DNA from: Anaspis maculata
Taxonomy: Eukaryota; Arthropoda; Insecta; Coleoptera; Scraptiidae
Assembly (NCBI GenBank): GCA_949128115.1
Contig: OX421966.1
Span: 49,411,416 to 49,475,415 of the forward strand
Direction of reading: 5' to 3'
DNA length: 64,000 bases
Part shown: one piece after another, positions 35,928-46,132 of the stretch
How the letters are laid out: each line of letters opens with the position of its first letter
How positions within the stretch are numbered: position 1 is the stretch's first letter
Position numbers and translations under genes: made by a program
The notes under the pieces: model-generated
Database searches by the model: none
Seen by the model: the letters and a program-made list of their open reading frames with translations, nothing else
Told to the model about the DNA's origin: nothing

Positions 35928-36131
35928 TTACAGATCGTCCTCAGGGTCATACTCAACCAGGTGGGGTAGAATCTCACATGTTTTCCCCCTACAGAACTTA
36001 CACATCTGCGAACAAGACAAGGAAGATCGCCTGCATCTACATTTTAGACCGCAGTTCTTCTTGCAGTTGCAAGACACTATCTTCAAAATAGTCTCCGGAG
36101 CTGGAGGGAGATGCGTCTTGACGGGGACCAA
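35928..36131 (-). pseudogene. Cysteine-cluster C-terminal remnant of a transposon protein
   Basis: A 67-codon minus frame preceded by an in-frame stop (TAG), with no ATG at its start. After a PPAPETILK linker it reads CNCKKNCGLKCRCRR, then CSQMCKFCRGKTC, and ends acidic (YDPEDDL). Ten regularly spaced Cys resemble the CXC/tesmin-like tail that I know from the end of many uncharacterised TE-encoded proteins in arthropods; that comparison is from memory. It lies in the part of family A copy 2 that is deleted from copy 1, so it is probably the last piece of the family's own protein. No catalytic domain is visible upstream. Confidence 0.6.
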
Positions 36132-37129
36132 CTACACGTGGGTGCTCTCGCGTAGCCCACCGTGTTGTTTGTTTACACCTAGAGTACCTTAGCTATTATT
36201 ATCTAGCGAAAACCCGAGGTTAATCCGAGGTCTAGGAGCCGCGATATTGCGTGGAATGACAGACACACAGACGGACGGACGGACGAATAATGAAATAAAA
36301 TATCTTTGTTGTTTGTACATCTAGAGTAGGTACCTAAGCTATCATCTAGCAAAAACCCAAGCGCAATCCGAAATTTAGTAGCTGAGATATTGCCGGACAC
36401 TGCAGACGGCAATAGCAACAACAAACTATAAGACTACAAGTAGTAGCGCTAAAATCATAGAGGACAATTGCGAAACTGTACCTAGTACCTACTCATACGA
36501 GTAATTCCAGACAAGATTTAGTCAGTACGATGCTGTGCATACTGAACGTAGGATCAATTATTACAGATCAAATTCTAGGTTAATAATGTTGAAGTGATTT
36601 TCCCCATATAATGCGTTTGACGTAACTTCATAGAATCCTTATTGGAATTGCTGGACAATTCACAATGGAGCTAAAAGATACGTCATTTTGAAGCTAAAAC
36701 TGTAGGGAATCGACTGCATATAATAATACAAAGTGATATTCAGTGGTCGATGCAAAAGTAAGATGTTAACTGAAGCATAAGAAAAAAAAACACGAAAAAA
36801 GTGTCATTATCAAGAAATTTAGTCTGTTAGTGTCAAATTTTGGACAAAATTCATCCCATATCATCCACTTTGATTTATTATCTTTCCTTCAAGACCAAGA
36901 TAAGAGAAATCGATTGGGTGGTTGAGAACTAGGAGCATTTTTTAGCGGAAAGTGCATTATGAGGTGTCTTCATCTTTGCCTGTCAAAAAAACAATGACGC
37001 ACACGGGGGAAAGTTGGGAACTTTTTGTATGTTATACAGCAAAGTCTAGTGAACCCAAAACTGAAGAGATTGACCGTGTTTTAATTTGTTTCATGTTTTG
37101 CCGTTTTTTCGACTAAAAAGCCTGGGCTA

Positions 37130-37535
37130 ATACCTTTGCACAACACCAAGTAGAGGAGTCCAGTGTCGGCGACACGCATTACGAAAATAAATTAATCATT
37201 TTTGGTTGTAAATGACACTAGCGCTAAGTTAGAATTCATCGATAAAATCAAATTTTAGTTTATGATGGAAGCTGTTGTCCTTAAAACACAATGCAAGCGG
37301 TAAAAGAATACTAACTGTAAAGAATAGAACCGAACGCTGCAACAGCTTACTCTCCCATCTCTCCACCATTTCTAGGACGACACTGGTCACCCCAAGGACC
37401 TGACACTATAACGTTACACCTCCGCGTTACACACCTTCGTTACATGTACTGATGCCATGAAGCGAATTCACTCCCACGTGTGGTTCTGCGTTAGTTGTGT
37501 TTTGTGATCTAGGCGCGAGAATAGAAGTTCCACTT
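37130..37535. other. Non-coding spacer
   Basis: No gene or repeat boundary recognised between family A copy 2 and the palindrome. Confidence 0.4.
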
Positions 37536-38425
37536 CAAAAAGTTGCGTATCGCTTTCACGTATCTGTCATAACTTTGGAGAAATTGGCCTGTGAGCGTCA
37601 GGTGTGAGTCGTGGAGGAGATATTTTATTTCTCACGGTGTTTTTGAAGAATCGCGAAAAACTACAATGCAGTGTTGTTGAGTTAATTTTCGTTAATAAAT
37701 GAAAAAAATTAAAAAAATTTTTGGCGTTCACTCTAGAAAATATGGGGGGGGTCAAAGGAAAAAAACTGAACCTCTAGTATTTCGGCTATTTGATAAAATT
37801 TTGAAAACATTTTCAGGAGGAATTATGAGTGAACCATTTATGATACAAGGTGCAAAAGACAGACCAATCATTGTACAGGGCGAGTCTGTACCCCGGATTT
37901 TTTCAGACCGCGTGTAAACCTGCAAAGCGCATCTCAACACCTGAAAATGTCCGTAACCAACACAACGAGAATCAGAATAATGGGTAACCTGAACTGGTTT
38001 GTCTGTCACTCATTGTTCTGATTTTGGTAGTGTTGATTACAATTATTTTCAGATGTTTAAAATCCGGGGTGCAGACTCACACTGTAAAATGATTGGTCTG
38101 TGTTTTGCATCTTGTATCATAAATGGATCACTCATAATTCCTTCCAAAAATATTTTCAAAAACTTCTTAAATAACCGAAATACTAGAGGTTCAAGTTTTC
38201 CCTTTGACCCCCTCATATTTTTTGAAGTGAAGACCGAAAACATTTTTTTAAATTTTTTTATTCATCAACAAAGATTAACTTAACAGCACTGCATTGTAGT
38301 TTTTCGCGATTCTTCAAGATCACCGTGAGAAATGAAATACCTCCTCCACGACTCACAACTGACGCTCACAGGCCAACTTCTCCAAAGTTATGACAGATAC
38401 GTGAAAGTGATACGCAACTTTTTTT
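37536..38425. repeat. Near-complete palindrome, 890 bp
   Basis: Both halves share the same text in mirrored order: AAAGTTGCGTATCGCTTTCA, CGTATCTGTCATAACTTTGG, CTACAATGCAGTG and ATTTATGATACAAG blocks; the centre is near 37985. Arms are about 430 nt with scattered mismatches. Frames of 85-94 codons on both strands are a by-product. No target duplication found. Confidence 0.75.
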
Positions 38426-38428
38426 TAG

Positions 38429-38662
38429 ACAATTTGATGGCCTTTCATTTGAATCAAGCCGTTTTTTGATGGGATTGCCCTAATTTGAGAAAAAATACTT
38501 CAAACGTACCAATAATCCAAGATGACGGCGATTCCACACCCTCTATCGATTGGGACTTTCTACACAGTAATCAGCAAGCTTTCGAGAACATCTCCACAAA
38601 TTTTCAGAACTACACTATTTATTTTCGCTTTTCTCCTAAATTATGCTTTCATTGACTGGGCT
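38429..38662 (-). repeat. Dispersed repeat B, minus copy
   Basis: Reverse-complement partner of 29533-29764, beginning directly at the edge of the palindrome. It shares GATGGCCTTTCATTTGAA, AAGCCGTTTTTTGATGGGAT, CCAATAATCCAAGATG and TCATTGACTGGGCT. Confidence 0.7.
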
Positions 38663-39770
38663 AAAAATAGAAGAAAGTATAGCACATCATGTTTAGAGTA
38701 GGTACAATTATGTTCCTCCTGAAAAGTACCCATTTTTGACATAGGAGCTTGCTGAAATGCTGCAAACGGTGACATAGAAGGTTGTTGTTCTTCGCCATCG
38801 TTGTGCTAATTTCGTGTAGTATTCACTTCAAAGTGAAGTTTTTACTATAGTACCTATTGCTGGGGTTGATCAAAGAGCAACTTTGTATTTGAAATTTAGT
38901 TCGAAAGTGGTCAAATGGCCAGATTTGTTAGTCTCGCAATATAGAAAGTATCGGTCAGTCCTCTTCCATTTTAAACTTTTCAGCAGTGGGGAAGTAACTT
39001 GATGTTACTTGTCCAAAGCCAAAAGGAGAAATTGTGAAAATTTCTATACTTAGATTCAACGAAGACAACGTGCAGTGGATGGCGGACATATTCTTGGGGA
39101 GTCACGTCGAAAGAAGAGGAGCAGCTCCAGGCAACAAAACCAAAATGGAGATTTTCCTAAGACGTTCAGCCAATCCCGATTTTCAAGTTGGCTTGGGGCA
39201 GACTTGCAGACTTGGGAGTCCATAAAATAGTGTTTGAAAAATTATCAAAGAGGTCGCAGATAAAATAGTTTGAAACCCACCTTTTTTGTATCGAAATGCT
39301 TATTTTTGATGTTTCCACTATACATACATTCCGGCAATTTCAGCGACTGCATTATCTTTTTTGCTTTTAGTGCTGGGGCCTTCCCCTTGTCCCGCAAGAT
39401 TTTGCGGTCCTGAAACAGTATTCACAAAGGCCATCTGCAGATCCATATCTTCCTCGCTTTTTACTACACCGTTTCCTCTGGCACTTTCTAAGTCTCTGCT
39501 CAAACTTATACTGACCACAAAATTGATTCAAAATCAGGATCACGTTCAGAACGAGAAACTTTTCAGGTGACGTTAACGTTCAAGTTTATCACTGTGTAGT
39601 AACAACTTCTAGGCGAAGTAATTACTTTTCACAGAAGTATTTGCTTCATGTATAGGAATTGTAGGATTATGCTCCACAAAATACACCGAAATAAAAGCTT
39701 CTATTGAAGTAAAAGTAAATACTTCTTTTAATCATACCACCCAATAAATTTAGTCAAAAATTCCGGTATT
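38663..39770. other. Non-coding stretch
   Basis: No supported gene. Open frames here are under 70 codons and have no motif. Confidence 0.4.
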
Positions 39771-40249
39771 GATACGATTAGGGTTGCTAGATTATCGACA
39801 GCTTTGGCTGTACAAGCACAGGTACAAGGGTTACGCAATCATCCGTTGCTAAGGGCCGATGGGAGGAGTTAAAATTCAGCTATGTGTCAATATTTATCAT
39901 GAGCGGAGAAAAAAGGAAATTTGCGGGCTCCGGTGCTGTTGCTTGATGTCCGCAACCGAACATACATGACAATTTCATTTCATATAGCGGCATAAAAGAC
40001 GTGTTTTGAAACTCATCGGGCAAATCATACCCACCCCTCACACGAATTTGTACACCTAAATCCAAAATAAACACGCTCTTGACAGCTAGAACTCGTTGGG
40101 ACGGACGCCTATGGCCTTCCGTGATGCCGACAGCTGTGAGTCCCTAACTCCGTGAGGCCATTTAGCTCGCCATTTAGTAAACAAACGCTCGGCCAGAATG
40201 CGGTACCCTTACGCTGGCCGGCCGGTCGCGTGATAATAAAGGTTCCCTA
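39771..40249. repeat. Tandem duplication, first unit (479 bp)
   Basis: Starts GATACGATTAGGGTTGCTAG and continues through TTTATCATGAGCGGAGAAAA and a GC-rich end (CTGGCCGGCCGGTCGCGTGA). The following 453 bp repeat it at high identity, with a few indels. Non-coding. Confidence 0.85.
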
Positions 40250-40702
40250 GATACGATTAGGGTTGCTAGATTATCGACAGCTTTGGCTGTACAAGGGTTA
40301 CGCAATCATCCGTTGCTTAGGGCCGATGGGAGGGGCTAAAATTCAGCTATGTGTCAAAATTTATCATGAGCGGAGAAAAAAGGAAATTTGCGGGGTCCGG
40401 TGCTGTTGCTTGGTGTCTGCAACCGAACATACATGAAAATTTCATTCATATAGCGGCATAAAAGACGTGTTTTGAAACTCATCGGGCAAGTCATATCCAC
40501 CTCTCACACGAATTTGTACACCTAAATCCAAAATAAACACGCTCTTGACAGCTAGAGCCCGTTGAGACGGACGCCTATGGCCTTCCGTGATGCCGACAGA
40601 CGTCAGTCCCTAACTCCGTGAGGCCGATCGGTAAACAAACGCTCGGCCAGAATGCGGTACCCTTACGCCGGCCGACCGGTCGCGTGATAATTAGGTTCCC
40701 TA
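40250..40702. repeat. Tandem duplication, second unit (453 bp)
   Basis: Direct copy of 39771-40249. It lacks a short ACAAGCACAGGT piece near its start and a CATTTAGCT-like piece near its end. A third GATACGAT start follows at 40703 but the homology stops at once. Confidence 0.85.
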
Positions 40703-42245
40703 GATACGATGCAATAAGTGCGCCCTCTGGTGACAGATCTCAACCAAAATCACTCAAGTCCATTGGACGCCTAAACCATGCTTACATACCAAATTCCAGC
40801 CCAAATGGATGTACCGTTTGGGAGTTATCATGGACGATTACACATAGACAGACACACAGACAGGCAGACAGACAAACTGATCTGGAAATGGTCTAAATAA
40901 TCGATTAGAATGATTAGATGGAAATTATTCGTCGAAATCCGGAAAGAAATTCTTTGCGCGTTCACAGTATTCTCTTTTTCATTCGAGAACGCAAACCGGG
41001 ATAGTAGAATGGAAGTTTTTGAGGGCGTAGCAGTTGGTTACTGTTCAAGCAACAAGCATACAAAACTACAGGTTCTTATTATCAAAAATGCGATTTTATT
41101 GCCAACCGAAATGACTAGAATGCAACTTTCACAAAAAAATCATATCATTGTTGGACCTCTGATCTGTGAAATTCAAAAACCGTTTCGAAATAAAACATCA
41201 GGCTTCATATTTATAATTGAAGTTATCGTAAGAATTTGGAAGAAAAATGACAAAAACAGAGATCTGTTGAATTAAGCACAATTTTTCAATGCTTCCCATT
41301 CCACCCTGTAACGATTGTAATTGAAATAAATGATGAAAATCTCGCCATTGGAGTAGATTTCTGAAAGATGTATCTAAACAACCGTAGAAACAAAATCGGA
41401 ATCGGTTGACACGATACAAAGTTATTCCCTTTTGAAAAAGGTCTAAATTTTCGATACCGACATTTAAAATGTCGAGCAGTCTAGTTGATTTGATGCTTGA
41501 TTTGATGTATCACAAGAGTGGGTGGTACGATCTGCAGTCTAAATTTGTGGCGTTTGGGAGTAAAGGGGTCAGTTTCAGTTTTAGTAACACTTTTTCCGCT
41601 CAAAATTCTTTCTTCCGAAATTCTGCAATATTTCTGCTGTTTAGCTGGCATTGTAAAATATTCTCGAAAATATTGGAGGTTTGAACTTTCCAACAAACTA
41701 ATATTTCGAGAGTTTTTGGGGGTGGGTGAGGGGGGGGTTGCTTCAGAAAGCTGGTACCATTATTTCCCAGAAGAGAATTTCACTCTCTTCAATTTGATAT
41801 ACTTAGCATCGTAAAGTAGATGATGGGTACCATTACTACCATACCATTTGAAATTCAAAGTTAGGGTGAGTGAGCGCAAGAAAAAGAATGTCAATACATG
41901 CGCTAGATGCGCCCTCGAAGTCTAAATCAACCTGTTCTTGCTCAAACAAAAATTCTCGAAAAATCGGAAGTTATTAAGGATGAGAACTTTTTGTTGGGTC
42001 ACCATGTAATACGCTATTGTTGACCATTGCAACATAAAACAAATAGATAGTTCAGTTTGTGTTAGATAGGCACATTTGCAGAATAATTAAACACATTGTT
42101 GAATAGTCAATAAGCGTTGTTAAATACTTGAGAATTTGAATTATTATTAGTGCTTATTATTATCATAAATCTTATTACATACAACAAATGCAAACATCAA
42201 CCCTGGAATAAGTACCTACCAAACTCAAGACAGATCTTTTTACAG
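40703..42245. other. Non-coding with a TE-end-like GACA tract
   Basis: 40770-40885 (CTTACATACCAAATTCCAGC...GGGAGTTATCATGG...ACAGACAGGCAGACAGAC) resembles 46060-46132 plus 53524 onwards, so this is a dispersed repeat end. The remainder has no supported coding or RNA gene and finishes in the splice acceptor ATCTTTTTACAG. Confidence 0.5.
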
Positions 42246-42888
42246 AAAACCACGTGATACAAAGAAAACCACCAGCAGTTCTACCAACACCTCAGTCAAA
42301 AGCCCGAACCAACTCAACAGAACCAGAACTAGTACCAAAGCACACCTCACCAACTAAACCAACACCACCAACAGCCAAACTTCACCAAAGCCACCACCAA
42401 ATCGCCGCCTCCAACAACCGCATCAAGTTGAAATATTCACCGCCGCCGCCCGAAGTCCAGCAACGCACGATCGGTGCCGTCAAAGTATTGGCAAGAAGCA
42501 CCGAGGCGATCACAAATCACGCCGTCGTTATCAGCTCCGATTCTGCTGGCGACAGCAGGAATAACAAGTCCACCAAAAGTGGATTTATTAGTAACAACAA
42601 CAATATTGGTAGTCGCAACAGCAGTGACGGTAAAAAGAGCAGAATACCCGGCAGCATCATGTTTCGCGGCGGTATGAAGCTGAAGGAACGGTTCGTGGTG
42701 GGTGCCAGCATCGCCGTCGTTCTCTTCACTTTGCTGCTGGTCGTCGACATCCAGATGGACTTGGGGATCTCGTCCGGACACCGTCTGGTGCCCTCTTCGC
42801 ACGGGAAAGTGAAATACGTGCAGACGGAGGACGGCAAGGGGTCGGCTTACAACAGCTTCCGGAAGCGGTTCTTGCAAAAGACTCACAG
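42246..42888 (+). CDS. Host gene exon encoding a type II membrane-protein anchor
   Basis: Open throughout between acceptor CTTTTTACAG and donor CACAG|GTGAGT. The codon frame starts at 42248; the first displayed codon at 42254 is GTG, not a start. Residues numbered from 42254: 1-130 are Pro/Ser/Asn/Lys-rich and disordered-looking. An internal ATG at 42659 opens [13 protein letters not shown] single 20-residue hydrophobic segment (147-166, [20 protein letters not shown]) follows basic residues, typical of a type II signal anchor. A short lumenal stem ([14 protein letters not shown]) precedes the donor. The catalytic part must lie downstream, outside the window. The topology and stem recall secretory-pathway enzymes; I have a weak, unverified impression of a Fam20-type kinase. 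ATG 42659 may start a short isoform, while splicing from 25335 would make a long cytoplasmic tail. Confidence 0.75.
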
Positions 42889-43726
42889 GTGAGTGTCAGT
42901 GGCAAGTGTTCTAGTAGCCTCGAGAGAAATAAGACGGGAAATCGTGGAAGAGGTTAGGTTTTTAAAGGATTGCATTTCTTGGGGTTATCGAGAGGGGTCA
43001 GGCTGAGTAATGATAATTTCGTGTATACAACTCAGCAGGAGTGCAGGCGTGCGACATCACTACAAATTGGTTTTCGGCAAAGATAATTAAGATATTGTAT
43101 AAGAAGCGGGTAAACATGCTTCTTGAGGACGCGATAGCAAATATTGAAATGCAACCAAAATTGCATTTCGGCATTATTGCGCCCAAAGTACGGAGCTATT
43201 TTATGAATGGCTTTTTCAAGATTTGGTAAACGGGTTCAAGAAATATCAGGCTTCTAGTTCATTTATCTTGAAATTTGATCTGCCTCAATAATTTTTGTTG
43301 AGAAAATACTAATCATTGCAAAATGGAACTTCTTGTTTAGCCTCTCACTGTGAGCACAAGGTACAGCATGCATTCATAGAGTTCTTGGAGTAGTTACGCT
43401 TTGAATTTAGCAATAGGTATTCAGTTTTTTCTCAAAAAAAGAAACCTAGCAGAAATAATTTTGTTGGACAAATTATCTGCCTACGGGGGTGTTTCTTTGA
43501 TGCTAGCAAACAAATGTAACTGCGGGTAGAGCTTGTCAAAGTATGACGAAAACTTATATGCACAACATTTTGCAAAATTCAGTCTACTGATGGAACTACA
43601 GCCCTTCAAAATTCACATTTTCAGTTTTAAAAATTTTTAAATTCAGGCACGATGTGACAAATTCAACTTGAATTTAGCATAGGCATAGAAGAACGGTAAT
43701 CAAGTATTATATGCAGAGGGTATTAG
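42889..43726 (+). other. Start of the next intron, non-coding
   Basis: Begins GTGAGTGTCAG. No exon or repeat supported up to the next TIR element. Confidence 0.5.
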
Positions 43727-44636
43727 GTAGGGGAAGGTTACTTAAAATGGGATACTCAAGGTTTGAATCCTAAGATCCTAAGAAATAAGAGCTAATTAAA
43801 GCAAACCTCATCTAATTATGTCCAATTATTCCTTGCTCAGTTTTATATCACGACCTCAAAGATTTTTTGGAACGAAAATGTAGTTTCCGAAATATAACTA
43901 CTTTTTCCAAAAATTTTGGAAGTATCCCGTTTTAGGGAACCCATAGGGTAAAACCGAGGATAAAACGGTAATAAAAATTGATAGATTTAAGTAGTCTATT
44001 AAGAATATGATAACCAGACATTCAAATTCCAAGTTTTTATTATGAAAACTACTAAGTAGGTATAACAGACATAAAATATTAAAATAAACAACCATTCTTA
44101 GGTAACAAAATAAAAATAAGATGAACATTCTGGAATTATTCATAAGACAAGAAAAAAAAATCAGACTTCAAGGCAGAAGTCACAAAGGAAGTCTTCTCCT
44201 TCTGCATCTGCCCTGGCGCAGGCATCATGGACCCACCTTCTGCACCTCACACATCTGGGATATCCCGTTTTACCCGAACACTCATATTTGACATTCGATT
44301 TTTTTTCTTACGTAACCTCAAAATAAATAAAAAAAACTTGTTCGTCTAATCAGTAGTTATTATCTTAGCTTGAGGTAAATAAATAATGAACATGTTCCCC
44401 CTATCACTTCGCACGCAATTCTTACTAATATGAACCCTTGATATTAGATCAGAAAATCTGAAAACCATAAAACTCACCTCGCGCTTCAGCTCTCAACTCG
44501 AAAGTACGTTTGACCTTTGCATTGGACTGGAGCTTGAGTTCGGTGAATATTGGGTTAGATGGCGATACTTGGTTTTGTCAGAACCTTTGGTATCCCGTTT
44601 TAGCTGAGCATCCTATTTCAAGTAACCTTGCCCTAC
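43727..44636. mobile_element. TIR element, 910 bp, with repeated TATCCCGTTTTA motif
   Basis: The left end GTAGGGGAAGGTTACTTAAA is mirrored by the right end ...CAAGTAACCTTGCCCTAC, with about 32 nt of matching terminus. TATCCCGTTTTA occurs at 43923, 44261 and 44591, and its near-complement (TAAAATGGGATA) lies at the left end. No transposase frame; target duplication unclear. Superfamily unknown. Confidence 0.65.
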
Positions 44637-44950
44637 TGGTTGTAACAAATCTTCGGTAATGATTCCTCATCAAAAAACTGTTGTGAGGCGACACAAAACT
44701 TTCCCGGCGGTATCCAGAGACGTCAGTAATCATTTTGATCGAAGTGTCCCTTCGGTAGGGGGAGGATTTGATTTGTAAATTGATGAAAAGTTCTATTGAA
44801 TTAGGTGTTGAGCAAGCATCCTGCTTCCATTGTTGGGCCGACAAAACCATCGTGACAGGTTACATTTCCAAGGTGATGAAATAATTCAAAAGGTAGAACT
44901 AGATAGCTAACTGTTGTGATATCTCAAGAATGCAATGCTAGTTCCACACA

Positions 44951-45560
44951 AAGGGGTTCACGGAACCCCAAACAACACTTGAAGACACAAAAAATCGGGG
45001 CGCACTGTTGCCTTTAATGGTGCAACTTAAATTATTGTTTGAAAATAACTGGTGAAAATCAGTTCACGGATTGAAAACCTGGGGCAGAGTTCTAATTAAC
45101 TGCAATTCAGGGCCCCTAAGTGACCTGTGAAATGAGGCTTCGAGCCCATCAGGTGGTGAGGTTCGAACCACACCTAACGGCACAATAGTTATGAAAACTG
45201 AAAAAAACGAGAGGGGGGGCTCAGTGGGGCTCCAAGAGACACCCGTAGACACCAGGGAGCCTATCGGGCTTCAACCAACCCAAGGAGACACAAGGGCGTC
45301 GTTTTAGCCTGAAACGGCAAAATCTGATAGTCACAGGTGAGGGCCCGCCGCATCAGGGCCTTGAACGGCAGAAAGACACATGAGGCCCTGGTACCGAATC
45401 ATACAAGGGAACTGCACACATTAGAGCTTGCACGTAATGTCAAAGAAAAGGGCATACTGAAGTTCCTAAAGATACAGAAAACACAAGGGGGTTCACGCAG
45501 CCCCAAAACGATACTTGAAGACACAAAGGATTCGGGGCGCACTGTTGTCCTAAACGAGAC
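44951..45560. repeat. Pair of ~76-bp direct repeats, 534 bp apart
   Basis: 44951-45026 and 45485-45560 share AAGGGGTTCACG...GCCCC, ACTTGAAGACACAAA and TCGGGGCGCACTGTTG. The interval has a GC-richer, purine-biased composition and a 95-codon plus frame with no domain. Origin unknown. Confidence 0.6.
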
Positions 45561-45719
45561 AAGAAAACACACCGAGATCTGCCTGCATGGTTCGTGGCCT
45601 GCATCCATAACCATTTTGTCATAGATACGTCAATGAAACAAAAACGTACCGGTTTGGTTGCTAAGAAAATTAAATGGAACAAAATTCGAGGAACAGGCAA
45701 GCGCGGCTGAAATCGGCCA

Positions 45720-46132
45720 GGCCAAACTTTGAAAATCCATAGCGCTTGTCCGGAAAATGGTGGGAAACTTCAACTCCAGCATTAGTTCGATTTTTTTGTA
45801 ATGTTGCTTCCTGCCGAGTTTTGTTCAAATCTGGCATATAGATTTCGAATAAATAAATGGCAGAGCTCCAGACTCTGAAATTTTTTATAATTTTGACAGA
45901 TAACAGGTAGGGAAAGCTGTTCTAAATACAGTTCTTCAAGGGCTTTCAAATGACATAATGCAAGTCAAGTTCCGTGAGATGTAGTTTCTGTCATTTTCCG
46001 GTAGGGACACTTCTGTTCGACAGGTGACAGCCAAAAACTAATCCGGTCATTCCAGAGTGAAACCATGTCTACATACCAAATTTCAAGTCGATCGGATTTA
46101 CGTTTCGGCAGTTATCGTGGAAAGTCACAGAC
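45720..46132. repeat. Older dispersed repeat, left half, interrupted by the LTR element
   Basis: Text such as CTGTTCTAAATACAGTTCTT and GGTGACAGCCAAAAACTAAT also occurs at 27080-27175. Its end (CTACATACCAAATTTCAAG...GGAAAGTCACAGAC) joins in sequence and style to 53524 (ATACACACACACGGACAAAC), as in the uninterrupted relative near 40785-40870. The LTR retrotransposon therefore landed inside this repeat. Confidence 0.6.

Larger units (their letters stand above)
32996..37127. mobile_element. DNA transposon family A, copy 2, with LINE insertion
   Basis: TA-flanked (32994-32995, 37128-37129) with ends GCCCAGGCTTTTTAGCATTT and CGACTAAAAAGCCTGGGC. Removing the nested LINE (34018-35547 plus one duplicated 7-mer) leaves about 2.6 kb collinear with 25703-29138. 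It keeps a segment at 35748-36210 that copy 1 lacks and which encodes a cysteine-rich tail on the minus strand. It is probably a less-deleted member of the same family. Two near-copies of a CTAGAGTA...TATCATCTAGC motif lie at 36180 and 36322, on either side of GACGGACGGACGGACG. Confidence 0.75.
25336..42245 (+). other. Inferred 16.9 kb intron of the host gene, filled with TEs
   Basis: It starts with GTGAGG at 25336 and ends with ATCTTTTTACAG at 42245. The phases of the flanking exons match (1 nt plus 2 nt), so removing this interval restores one frame. All other features between these points are repeats or transposon remnants. The inference would fail if another exon lies inside or if the two exons belong to different genes. 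Confidence 0.5.

Noticed and set aside
42437..42886. 149-codon minus-strand frame opposite the membrane-anchor exon
   Set aside because: Shadow; the plus frame has splice sites, a signal anchor and sensible composition.
45130..45180. tRNA-like GGTTCGAACC (B-box-like) at about 45160
   Set aside because: No A box, acceptor stem or anticodon arm can be formed around it; more likely a chance palindrome.
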